In this document: positions 51,918 through 59,944 of the stretch, piece after piece
Numbering within the stretch: position 1 is the stretch's first letter
Layout of the letters: every line of letters begins with the position of its first letter
Assembly (NCBI GenBank): GCA_963720235.1
Contig: OY970389.1
Location: 1,302,001-1,366,000 of the forward strand
Length of the DNA: 64,000 nt
Source of the DNA: JACMLC01 sp963720235
Lineage (GTDB): Bacteria; Acidobacteriota; Blastocatellia; Pyrinomonadales; Pyrinomonadaceae
Direction: 5' to 3'
Translations under genes and position numbers: made by a program
The notes under the pieces: generated by a model
What the model was told of the DNA's origin: nothing
Seen by the model: the letters and a program-made list of their open reading frames with translations, nothing else
Databases searched by the model: none

Positions 51918-53636
51918 TTATTTTATTTTCTTGGCCTTAGCAGAGCGCGAGCCTTGCGATAACAGTAACCCGACAACCTTTCCGGCAGCATCTTTCTCGA
52001 ATGAAATACTCGCCTTGACCTGAGGCATTGTAAACTGTGTATCGGAGACAGCTTCGACTTCCATTTTGGCCTGTCCAGTTCCTTGCCCGAATAATTTATC
52101 GCCGTCTCTGGAAATCGTGAGAGTAAAACTCGGAGTGACTTCATAGTCACCGACATACGCATCGAAGCCGGAAGTGTCAACCTTTGTTTCTTTGCCTTCA
52201 AGCCGTTTGACGATATGCAAAGCGTTTGCATTCGTCGGGTCAAGCTCGACCGCTTTTTTGTAATTGGCGAGCGCCAAATCTTTTTGCTCGTCTGCCAGAT
52301 ACGTTTCGGCGAGGCTGTCATAAGGATTTGCAGATTTGGGAAACATCTCAACGTTAAGCTTGAAAATCTCAATCGCGTCTTTCGTGCGCTTCTTGCCCAA
52401 GAGCTGATAGCCGAGTGTGTTGAGTTCACGTTCCGAGAAATCAAACGCCGGAGAATTTTCTGCTTTCAGTTTTCGATATTCGGCGACGGCTGAGGCGACA
52501 TTTTTTTCCATCGCTATTTTGTAAAGCGTTTCGGCGATAGATTTTTTCGGCAGCTCAGCGGGCTGTCCGTTAAGGATGCTGATGATTGAATTTGTGATTC
52601 TCCCATGAAATTGTCCGAGATTGACATTATCGAGAATAATCACAGTTTGCTGTTTCTCAACCGCTCGCGCCATGAAAGAGTTGAAACCGTGGATGGCTCC
52701 GCCGTGTCCGATGATTTTAATTTTCTGGTCTGTTTTTCCAATCGGCTGGTCGGCGATGCGGATTCCGTAACCGTAATTTCCAAGTCCGGGCGTGAACATC
52801 AGTCTCTTGCTTTCCGCTGAAAGAATCTTGTCTTCATAAAGCGACTGATCCCATTTAAAGAGGTCTTCGACGGTGGAATAAATCGAACCTGCCGCGTATG
52901 GAATAGACATGTCCAGATAGGCTGCGTTAACAAAGCCGTCCGGCGTTTTCTGATAACCGCTGGCACGCTTTTCGATGAGCGGTGAATGATTATCGTAGCC
53001 CGAATTTGTCATTCCGAGCGGTTTGAAAATGCGTTCGGCCAAAACTGTTTCGTAAGACTTGCCTGTAACTTTTTCGATGATTGCGCCAAGAAGTGTATAA
53101 CCCGAATTGCTGTAACTGAATTTCACTCCCGGCTCGAATTCGAGGTCGCCGCCCGCAAATTTTTTGACGAACTCCGCAACGCTATACGGATTGCGGCTGA
53201 TGTCAGCTATAAAATTGGGACGACGCGTATAGTCTGGAATCCCGGAAGTATGATTAAGAAGTTGATGAATGGTAATTTTTTCGCCGGTATCTTTTCGATA
53301 ATCGGTCAGATAATCGCTAATCTTTCCGTCGAGCTTGATTTTGCCTTCCTCTGCAAGTTGTAAAACAAGAGCGGCGGTAAATTGCTTGGTGACGGAACCG
53401 ATGCGGAATTTTGTGTCCGGCTGATTCGGAATGGCCCATTCCATATTCGCCATTCCAAAACCCTTCTCGTAAATTATCTTGCCCTTTTCAGCGACTAAAA
53501 TTGAGCCGTTAAATTGCCCGTAGTCGTAATACTGCTTCAACAATCCATCAATTTTCTGCACGTTTTGTTGTGCGAATGCGTTTGTTGCGGTGATGAATGC
53601 AACGATAAATAAAGCAAACAGTCTTGCGGTTTTCAT
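51918..53636 (-). CDS. Class C beta-lactamase-like serine hydrolase with TPR and C-terminal domain
   Basis: A 572-residue periplasmic protein (signal ARLFALFIVAFITATNAFA). The serine hydrolase domain (about residues 25-340) has SVTK with the catalytic serine, the YSNSGY motif (Y-x-N) and the GHGG box, as in class C beta-lactamases, esterases and D-amino-acid peptidases. TPR-like helices follow (about residues 395-470, KSANPYDSLAETYLADEQKDLALANYKKAVELDPTNANAL), then a DUF3471-like beta domain. True antibiotic hydrolysis is unlikely; muropeptide or ester substrates are probable. Confidence 0.88.
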   Translation of the reverse strand: MKTARLFALFIVAFITATNAFAQQNVQKIDGLLKQYYDYGQFNGSILVAEKGKIIYEKGFGMANMEWAIPNQPDTKFRIGSVTKQFTAALVLQLAEEGKIKLDGKISDYLTDYRKDTGEKITIHQLLNHTSGIPDYTRRPNFIADISRNPYSVAEFVKKFAGGDLEFEPGVKFSYSNSGYTLLGAIIEKVTGKSYETVLAERIFKPLGMTNSGYDNHSPLIEKRASGYQKTPDGFVNAAYLDMSIPYAAGSIYSTVEDLFKWDQSLYEDKILSAESKRLMFTPGLGNYGYGIRIADQPIGKTDQKIKIIGHGGAIHGFNSFMARAVEKQQTVIILDNVNLGQFHGRITNSIISILNGQPAELPKKSIAETLYKIAMEKNVASAVAEYRKLKAENSPAFDFSERELNTLGYQLLGKKRTKDAIEIFKLNVEMFPKSANPYDSLAETYLADEQKDLALANYKKAVELDPTNANALHIVKRLEGKETKVDTSGFDAYVGDYEVTPSFTLTISRDGDKLFGQGTGQAKMEVEAVSDTQFTMPQVKASISFEKDAAGKVVGLLLSQGSRSAKAKKIK

Positions 53637-53926
53637 TGTGGTTTTCTCCGATGAAATTAGGAATGATATCGCGGAATTCTCAATTATGATTTTGCGCCAG
53701 TGCGGTTGTTAGGTCTCAAAGGCTTGTGTGAGTATCCCAAACATAAACGTATGGAAGAGGAAATTATTACGAGCAGGCTCGAAAAAAAATTTCGTTAAGG
53801 GAGTTGAGGCAGGAATTGTCAGGCGGGAAATACGAAGGGGTCAAGACCCTCCATGTTTTCAAAAGAGGGTCTCTGATGAGTGTGGCGTATGGATTGTTCC
53901 TGTATTCGCAGCTCAGGTTTCCAAAG

Positions 53927-54079
53927 TTAAAAACCTTGAGCCGGGATTGGAATATCACCGGGCAGCCCCCATGCATCGGCCTTGAACGTACTGTTGCTGC
54001 TCAGGAATTGATACCATGCGCCGTTGCGGAAAACAGCGATGTCGGTTTTGCCGTCGCCATCGTAATCGGCGGTAGTGGG
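53927..54079 (-). pseudogene. 3' fragment of a VCBS/FG-GAP repeat protein gene
   Basis: The minus-strand frame encodes TADYDGDGKTDIAVFRNGAWY followed by a final repeat and a natural C-terminus (PGDIPIPAQGF, then TAA). It matches the C-terminal repeats of the cytochrome peroxidase at 59945-62737. There is a stop just upstream in frame and no start, so only the 3' end of a once longer gene remains. Confidence 0.65.
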
Positions 54080-54106
54080 TCAGTTTGAAAAAAGAGAGAA
54101 AAGAAA

Positions 54107-54156
54107 TTTCCCGCAAAGGCGCAAAGAAGACAGGTTGTTTTTCTTTGCGCCTTTGC
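54107..54156. repeat. Intergenic hairpin, GCAAAG class (short form)
   Basis: Arms about 54107-54126 and 54139-54156, built of CCCGCAAAGGCGCAAAGAA units. The right arm is shorter than in the other copies. Confidence 0.7.
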
Positions 54157-54361
54157 ACCACCAGCGCGAGATTCTTTCGTCGCTGTTACTCACCTGAATT
54201 TCAAACTGAACCACGACTGAACTCTTCACTCTCTATTGCAATTTGTGGCGGTGGTAATATACTGCTCCGCAGCGTGCTTCACATCTCGCAATTTCCATCT
54301 CGTAGGCGCTGCCACTTGAAAGCAGATGACTGCTGCTTCATTCCGTAGAGAGGCAAATCAG

Positions 54362-56170
54362 ATGACAAAGCAACCCCGGCTTGAATTGAAAACTCCACAG
54401 CTTATCTTCGAGGGCTTTATCCTTCAGATGGTGCAGGCAGGTCAGGAGCGGCAAGCCAGAGCCGCCGTCACGCGCGTTCTCGGTGCGGGCTGGAAAGTTA
54501 AAGCGTACGGTGACAGCGGGATTGATTTTGAGGTGACGCCGCGAAAGGCAAAGCGAAGAAGCAAGGCTCTTGTCGGTTGGGCCTGGGAGAAAACTTATCG
54601 CCTGCGCGCACAGCCCGCAGTCGTCTATGCAGAACCGATGTTGACATTGCCTGTCTCTGCTCCGCCTGAGTTTCGGCATGAGGCCAGCGAGCTTCACGCA
54701 GACTTGAGTGCTTTGCAACCAGAAAAGAAGCTTGCTACTGAAATAAGGTCGGAGGTCTTTGGAACTAATCCGTTGCCTGAGAGCGACGACCCGGCGTGGA
54801 GCATCAAGCAGATAAAAGTATTAGAAGCATGGCAACGCTTTCCGGCAAACAAAGTACCCGGCCAACAGGTTGTCATCGGCCATCCTGATACAGGATACAG
54901 CGAGCACCCCGAAATCTTCACCAGATTGTTGCCAGCAAAAGGCTTCGACTATGTCAGGAATGATGCAGACGCGAAAGACGACCTAGACAGCGGAGCTTTA
55001 CTTTTTCCGGGACATGGAACAAGTACATCCAGCGTCATTGTCAGTCCTCAAGGCGCGCAGGCCAACTACGGGAGCAGCAATGGCGCGCCCATAGCTGTCT
55101 GGGGCGTCGCGCCCGGAGCCACATTGATACCGTTGCGAATTTCGCGCTCCGTCGTGCTCGACACGTTCTGGGCCGGAAGCGGAGTTCTCAATCTTTCCAA
55201 AGCAATCGAGTTTGCAGCCGATCAAGGAGCGCATGTTATCTCGATGAGCGTGGGAACAGGCTTCGCCAATTCGCGTTTGCTCAAAGCAGTGCAGTATGCA
55301 CAGAGACGCGGCGTTATCGTTTGCGCCGCCGCCGGAAACTATGTGCCGTTCGTCGTGTGGCCTGCTGCTTACAGTGAAGTGATTGCTGTCGCGGCGAGCA
55401 ATGCGCGGCGTCAGACATGGAGGTTCTCTTCAGCTGGAAGCGCGGTCGATGTCACGGCTCCGGGCGAGTCTGTGTGGTGCGCGGGCGTGAGTAAGCCTGC
55501 AAACTTTTCCGTTGGACGCGGCTCTGGAACTTCATACGCGGTTGCGACCGTCGCTGGCATAGCAGCCCTGTGGCTCTCTCATCACGGGCGGGATAAGTTG
55601 GTTGCGCGTTACGGTGTGGAAAAAATTCCAATCATCTTTAATCAGATTCTGCGCGATAACTGTGAAGCAATGCCGAATTGGAAATCTGGTTTCGGGCGCG
55701 GTCTGGTGAATGCGGATAAAGTGCTGGCGGCAGCTTTGCCAAGCGCAGCCGCTCCGATTCCTCTCATGGCATCTGCGCTGCGCGAGCATCCTGCGATTGA
55801 CGGAGGCGGGCTTGCCACCTTCACACACCTTTTTGAATCGGCATTGCCGAAGAGTGCGCGCACACGCGGCTTCACCGCCGCGAGCATTGCCGAAACCGAA
55901 TTATGGTCTAGGCTGGCAGAGTTGCTGAATGTGACTGAGGAAGAGTTGACGGCCCGTTTGAAAGAGGTCGGGCAGGAACTCGCTTTTCATCTGGCCGCAG
56001 ACCCTGTGCTCTATCAACAGTTCGCAAATGCCCTGTCACGGAAAAAGAGAAGACCTGCCGATTCCGAATCCGGCTTTGCTGCTCTAGCATCTGTCGGAGA
56101 TGTCGCGGCAGTGCGCGCCAGACTGTTAGCGAAACCCACTTCAAAAGCTCTGAAAGGAAAGCTGAGCTAA
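54362..56170 (+). CDS. Subtilisin-like serine protease (S8 family)
   Basis: A 602-residue protein with the S8 catalytic triad: Asp in VIGHPDTGYSEHP, His in FPGHGTSTSSV, and Ser in GSGTSYAVATVAGIAALW, with the oxyanion Asn in CAAAGNYVPF. An N-terminal region of about 120 residues precedes the catalytic domain and may act as a propeptide. The C-terminal ~130 residues are helical and unassigned. I see no classical signal peptide. ATG 54362 is preferred on GAGAGG spacing; ATG 54326 is an alternative. It is 42 nt upstream of the GMC oxidoreductase gene. Confidence 0.88.
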   Translation: MTKQPRLELKTPQLIFEGFILQMVQAGQERQARAAVTRVLGAGWKVKAYGDSGIDFEVTPRKAKRRSKALVGWAWEKTYRLRAQPAVVYAEPMLTLPVSAPPEFRHEASELHADLSALQPEKKLATEIRSEVFGTNPLPESDDPAWSIKQIKVLEAWQRFPANKVPGQQVVIGHPDTGYSEHPEIFTRLLPAKGFDYVRNDADAKDDLDSGALLFPGHGTSTSSVIVSPQGAQANYGSSNGAPIAVWGVAPGATLIPLRISRSVVLDTFWAGSGVLNLSKAIEFAADQGAHVISMSVGTGFANSRLLKAVQYAQRRGVIVCAAAGNYVPFVVWPAAYSEVIAVAASNARRQTWRFSSAGSAVDVTAPGESVWCAGVSKPANFSVGRGSGTSYAVATVAGIAALWLSHHGRDKLVARYGVEKIPIIFNQILRDNCEAMPNWKSGFGRGLVNADKVLAAALPSAAAPIPLMASALREHPAIDGGGLATFTHLFESALPKSARTRGFTAASIAETELWSRLAELLNVTEEELTARLKEVGQELAFHLAADPVLYQQFANALSRKKRRPADSESGFAALASVGDVAAVRARLLAKPTSKALKGKLS

Positions 56171-56212
56171 AGCTCATTCTAATTCCATCGCAGAGCTACA
56201 AGGAGGCGACGC

Positions 56213-57826
56213 ATGGAAGGCTCTATTATTGAAGGTCGGCTTGTTGTGGAGAACAAAACGCTGACGCCGGACTTTTGCATCATCGGCTCAGGCGCGGCGG
56301 GCGGCGTGTGCGCTCTGAAGTTGGCCGAAGCAGGTTTTGATGTGCTTGTGCTTGAAGAGGGCGCGAACATTCCGCGCGAGCAGGGTCATGGCGGGCCGAG
56401 TCATGTCCGTCCGACTTTTACCGAACGAGAGTTTGACATGTACAAGACGCTCTATCAGGAGGGCGCGGGGCGTCTGACAAGCGATGGCGGCGTGAAGGTC
56501 TTGCAGGGTCGTTGTCTGGGCGGCGGGACGACCGTCAACTGGTCTGCGTGTCTGCCGCCGCGCATTGAGACTCTGGATGCATGGCGCACGCGCTTCGGCC
56601 TTCCTTTCACGCGCCAGAATCTACAACGCTTTCTGATAGAGGTCGTCAACTTTCTTCACATCAACAACAACGACCGCTACAACACTTCTGCGGAAGCTTT
56701 AAAGAGAGGCTGCACCGCGCTTGGTTACGATTGGCGGAATCTGCCGAACAATACGCACGACTGTCGCGAGTGCGGAAGCTGCGGAGTCGGCTGCCCTTAT
56801 GACCGCAAGCAGAGCGGCATCGTCACATGGCTGCCCGCCGCCGTTAGTAAAGGCGCAAACATTTATACGGATGTGAAGGTCAACAAGCTTGTGCGAAATG
56901 GACGACCTGTGCCGGAGGTCGAGGCCGCATTTCTTGACGCGAGGGCGCAACCCAACGGGCGCAAGCTGACAGTCAAGCCAAAGTTAGGAATCCTTCTCGC
57001 TGCGGGTGCAATCGGCACGCCCGCTATCTTGCTTCGCTCAAACATCAACCCGAACGGATTGGTAGGCCGCTTCACACATATTCATCCGGTCACAATTTGC
57101 ATCGGTCGCTATCAACAAAAAACTTTTCCGGCCTACGGCGTGCCGGATAACATGATGAGCGCGCAATTCGAGAAAGGGCCGACAGGCTATTTGATTGAGA
57201 CTGGTTCTTTCTTTCCAGTCCTGAGCGCGTCCGCGACCTTAGACTTTGGCGAACGCCTGCACAGAATCATGCGCGAGTATTACCCGTTCGGCGCAATCAT
57301 GTACGCGCATCACATGACAGGGATGGATGCCAATCAGAAATACGGCACGGTCAAGCTTGATCGCAACAAAGACCCAGAGTTGGAATATAAACTCGCGCCG
57401 GATAACGTGCGGTCAATGAAGCAAAGCCTGATTGAGATGTCGAAGATTCATCTGGCTGCTGGAGCAAACTCTGTCTATCACTTCACCAATCCGTCGCTCG
57501 AAATAAAATCAAAGGATGAACTCAAACTCCTCGACAACGTTTCCTTCGAGCCGCAGCGTGCGACCATCTTTACAGTGCATGTGATGGGCGGATGCCGCAT
57601 GGGAGCAAGCGAAACGGAATCTGTCGTCGCGACGGATTTCAGCCTGCGGCAAGTGCCGAAGGTTTGGGTCGTGGACGCTTCGATTTTTCCGACAGGCTTA
57701 GGCGCAAACCCGCAGGTCACAATCTACTCGCTGGCCCTCTGGGCGGCAGAGAAGATTTGCCAGCAGCACGGAAAGCCATTCACGCTGCACCAGCAGCAAG
57801 GAGCGTTGCCATGGAAAGGCTACTGA
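56213..57826 (+). CDS. GMC family FAD-dependent oxidoreductase
   Basis: A 537-residue flavoenzyme. The FAD-binding GSGAAGGVCALKLAEAGFDVLVLEEG opens the fold, the GRCLGGGTTVNWSACLPP segment follows, and the active-site end reads VMGGCRMG then GLGANPQVTIYSLALWAAE. A Cys-rich loop (DCRECGSCGVGCPYDRK) suggests an iron-sulfur cluster or disulphides, as in some alcohol and gluconate dehydrogenases. AAGGAGG precedes the ATG. The next gene overlaps its end, implying a two-subunit dehydrogenase; the alcohol substrate is unknown. Confidence 0.9.
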   Translation: MEGSIIEGRLVVENKTLTPDFCIIGSGAAGGVCALKLAEAGFDVLVLEEGANIPREQGHGGPSHVRPTFTEREFDMYKTLYQEGAGRLTSDGGVKVLQGRCLGGGTTVNWSACLPPRIETLDAWRTRFGLPFTRQNLQRFLIEVVNFLHINNNDRYNTSAEALKRGCTALGYDWRNLPNNTHDCRECGSCGVGCPYDRKQSGIVTWLPAAVSKGANIYTDVKVNKLVRNGRPVPEVEAAFLDARAQPNGRKLTVKPKLGILLAAGAIGTPAILLRSNINPNGLVGRFTHIHPVTICIGRYQQKTFPAYGVPDNMMSAQFEKGPTGYLIETGSFFPVLSASATLDFGERLHRIMREYYPFGAIMYAHHMTGMDANQKYGTVKLDRNKDPELEYKLAPDNVRSMKQSLIEMSKIHLAAGANSVYHFTNPSLEIKSKDELKLLDNVSFEPQRATIFTVHVMGGCRMGASETESVVATDFSLRQVPKVWVVDASIFPTGLGANPQVTIYSLALWAAEKICQQHGKPFTLHQQQGALPWKGY

Positions 57827-58341
57827 TGCCGATTCTAAATTTCTTCGTCAATCCGAAGCGCGTGCTTAACATAGACGAGGCTGCGCTGAAGTTTCTCGAC
57901 ATCAAAACCGCGCATATTCTTTTCGCTGTCGCAGAAGCTGTCATCGGTGAAGATTTTAAAGTCAAAGTGCCAAACTTCATCCTGCTGATAGATGATTATC
58001 TGGGCTACCAGCGCAAGACGCAGCGCGAAGCATTGGCCCAGGGAATGTTGCTCATGGAGAGCACGATAGTCAGCCTCTTCTTCGGCGGGCGGCTGCGCGG
58101 CTTCTCCTACTTATCAATACCGGACAGGCAGCGTGTGCTTGAGAATCTCAGCCAGAGCAACGTACAGCAATTTCGTAATCTCTACGCCGCAAGCGTCAAC
58201 ATCGCAGCCTCCGCCTACTATTCCAGCGAGGCAACATGGAGCAGTATTCAATACGACGGCGTCAGCGTTGACCATCCAGAAATCCTGACAAATCCCAAAC
58301 CGCCCTGGCGTCCCAATGACCCAAGACCAATCGAACCATAA
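57811..58341 (+). CDS. Small subunit paired with the GMC oxidoreductase
   Basis: A 176-residue helical protein starting within the last codons of the GMC gene (16-nt overlap), with AGGAG 7 nt upstream of ATG 57811. It resembles the small subunits encoded beside GMC dehydrogenases, such as gluconate 2-dehydrogenase subunit 3 and DUF-type relatives. It has the helix pattern LLIDDYLGYQRKTQREALAQGMLLMEST and SVNIAASAYYSSEATWSSIQYDG. No Tat or Sec signal is visible. It likely stabilises the flavin subunit or helps its export. Confidence 0.7.
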   Translation: MERLLMPILNFFVNPKRVLNIDEAALKFLDIKTAHILFAVAEAVIGEDFKVKVPNFILLIDDYLGYQRKTQREALAQGMLLMESTIVSLFFGGRLRGFSYLSIPDRQRVLENLSQSNVQQFRNLYAASVNIAASAYYSSEATWSSIQYDGVSVDHPEILTNPKPPWRPNDPRPIEP

Positions 58342-58380
58342 TCAACAAAAGGAGCGGCCTGACGATATTAGGAGACACTT

Positions 58381-59748
58381 ATGCAAAAACAGAAGTCAGA
58401 AGGAATCAACCGCCGCGAGTTTGTGAGCGCTGCTATTGCGGGGACAGTTTTTGCAGCCGCGCCCGGAATCGCGCTTTCGGATTCGCGTCGTCCGAATGTG
58501 TTGTTCATTCTGGCTGATGACCTTGGGTATGGCGATTTGAGTTGCTTTGGCCGACCTGATTATGCGACTCCCAATTTGGATCGCCTCGCGCGGCAGGGTA
58601 TCCGCTTCACAAACGCCTACTCGGCCTCTCCTGTTTGCACGCCGTCGCGGTGCGCTTTTATCACCGGGCAATATCCGGCAAGAACTCCGGTCGGGCTTGA
58701 GGAACCGCTCGCGTGGAAAAAGAATTTAGGCGACAGGGTAAACATTGCAGGTCTTTCACCGGAGCACCCGACGATTGCCTCGCTCCTGAAGAAGAACGGT
58801 TATGAGACAACACTGGTCGGCAAGTGGCACCTGGGCTATCTCCCCAACTTCGGCCCGATTCAAAGCGGGTTTGATGAGTTCTTTGGCATCATGAGCGGCG
58901 GCGTTGATTATTTCACCTACAAAGATGCCTTCGGAGAATCAGACCTTTTTGAAGATAAGGTGCCGGTAGAGCGTATAGGCTATCTGACAGACCTTCTCAC
59001 GGAACGCGCTCTCAAGGTCATCTCGCGGCGTCACACACGCCCCTTCTATCTGAGCTTGCATTACACTGCACCTCATTGGCCCTGGGAGGGGCCAGCGGAC
59101 GTAGAGACCAGTCGCAAGTTGAATGGAGGATACGAAGGTCTTACTGCCGGAGGGTCACTGAAAACTTATGCCGCGATGATGAAGAGTTTGGATGACGGCA
59201 TCGGCCAGGTCATGAGGGCATTGTGGAAGGCCAAACTGGATCGAGAGACTCTGGTTATCTTTACCAGTGACAATGGAGGCGAACGCTTCTCTTACAACTG
59301 GCCCTTCTCCGGGAAAAAATTTGAATTGCTGGAAGGCGGCATCCGTGTGCCTGCGATTGTTCGTTGGCCGGGCGTCATCCCCGCTGGCCGCTCTACTGAG
59401 CAAGTAGCGATTACGATGGATTGGACAGCAACCATTCTCGCTGCTACGCAAACAAAGACTGACCCTCTTTACCCGCTCGATGGTCACAACCTATTGCCCG
59501 TAAGCAAAGGCGAACGCGCCATCTATCAGCGAACGCTTTTCTGGCGACACGCCAAGCAGGAGGCCGTTCGTAGCGGGCAATGGAAATATTTAACTGATGC
59601 AGGGAAGGAATATCTCTTTGACCTTTCACTTGATCAGAGAGAGCAAGCAGACTTCAAGAAAAAGAATCCAGAGATGCTTGGACAACTGCGAAGTGAGTTC
59701 CAGAAGTGGCAGGAGCAAGTTTTACCAAGACCTAAACCTACAAACTGA
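58381..59748 (+). CDS. Sulfatase, formylglycine-dependent
   Basis: A 455-residue sulfatase with a Tat-like leader (NRREFVSAAIAGTVFAAAPGIA). The first metal-binding motif ILADDLGYGDLSCFG and the CTPSRCAFITGQYPAR motif mark an arylsulfatase-type enzyme. In the latter motif the Cys (C-x-P-S-R) becomes formylglycine. Further blocks are GKWHLGYLPNFGP, LSLHYTAPHWPWEGP and FTSDNGGERF. No maturation enzyme (FGE or anSME) is adjacent. Probably exported and active on sulfated glycans or sterols. Confidence 0.92.
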   Translation: MQKQKSEGINRREFVSAAIAGTVFAAAPGIALSDSRRPNVLFILADDLGYGDLSCFGRPDYATPNLDRLARQGIRFTNAYSASPVCTPSRCAFITGQYPARTPVGLEEPLAWKKNLGDRVNIAGLSPEHPTIASLLKKNGYETTLVGKWHLGYLPNFGPIQSGFDEFFGIMSGGVDYFTYKDAFGESDLFEDKVPVERIGYLTDLLTERALKVISRRHTRPFYLSLHYTAPHWPWEGPADVETSRKLNGGYEGLTAGGSLKTYAAMMKSLDDGIGQVMRALWKAKLDRETLVIFTSDNGGERFSYNWPFSGKKFELLEGGIRVPAIVRWPGVIPAGRSTEQVAITMDWTATILAATQTKTDPLYPLDGHNLLPVSKGERAIYQRTLFWRHAKQEAVRSGQWKYLTDAGKEYLFDLSLDQREQADFKKKNPEMLGQLRSEFQKWQEQVLPRPKPTN

Positions 59749-59827
59749 CAGTCGTTTTATCTCATTTATTGTCCCGAACTCTCGTTAATTTAAGCTCTGC
59801 GGCTTATGCTTTTCGCGTGCTTGATTA

Positions 59828-59833
59828 TATAAT
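59828..59833 (+). promoter_or_regulatory. Isolated TATAAT box ahead of the cytochrome peroxidase gene
   Basis: A perfect -10 hexamer lies 112 nt before the start at 59945, but no good -35 element lies 16-18 nt upstream. It is therefore a weak candidate only. Confidence 0.3.
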
Positions 59834-59944
59834 GCAGCGCCGCCCTGGAAATTCATCTCGCGGCGGACGCCTTCCAGAATTTTTCGAGCCCGTTTTCAGA
59901 AAATTAATTCACAGGGAAATATTTTGTCAGGGAATGTTAATTGA

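Larger units (their letters stand above)
53637..54361. other. Intergenic region with gene fragment and hairpins
   Basis: Divergent from the beta-lactamase-like gene. It holds the VCBS fragment (53927-54079), a GCAAAG-class hairpin (54107-54156) and a small 8-bp hairpin at 53844-53872 (AGACCCTC). A TTGTTAGGTC near 53706 matches the attC-like end seen at 46690 but has no partner. Confidence 0.5.
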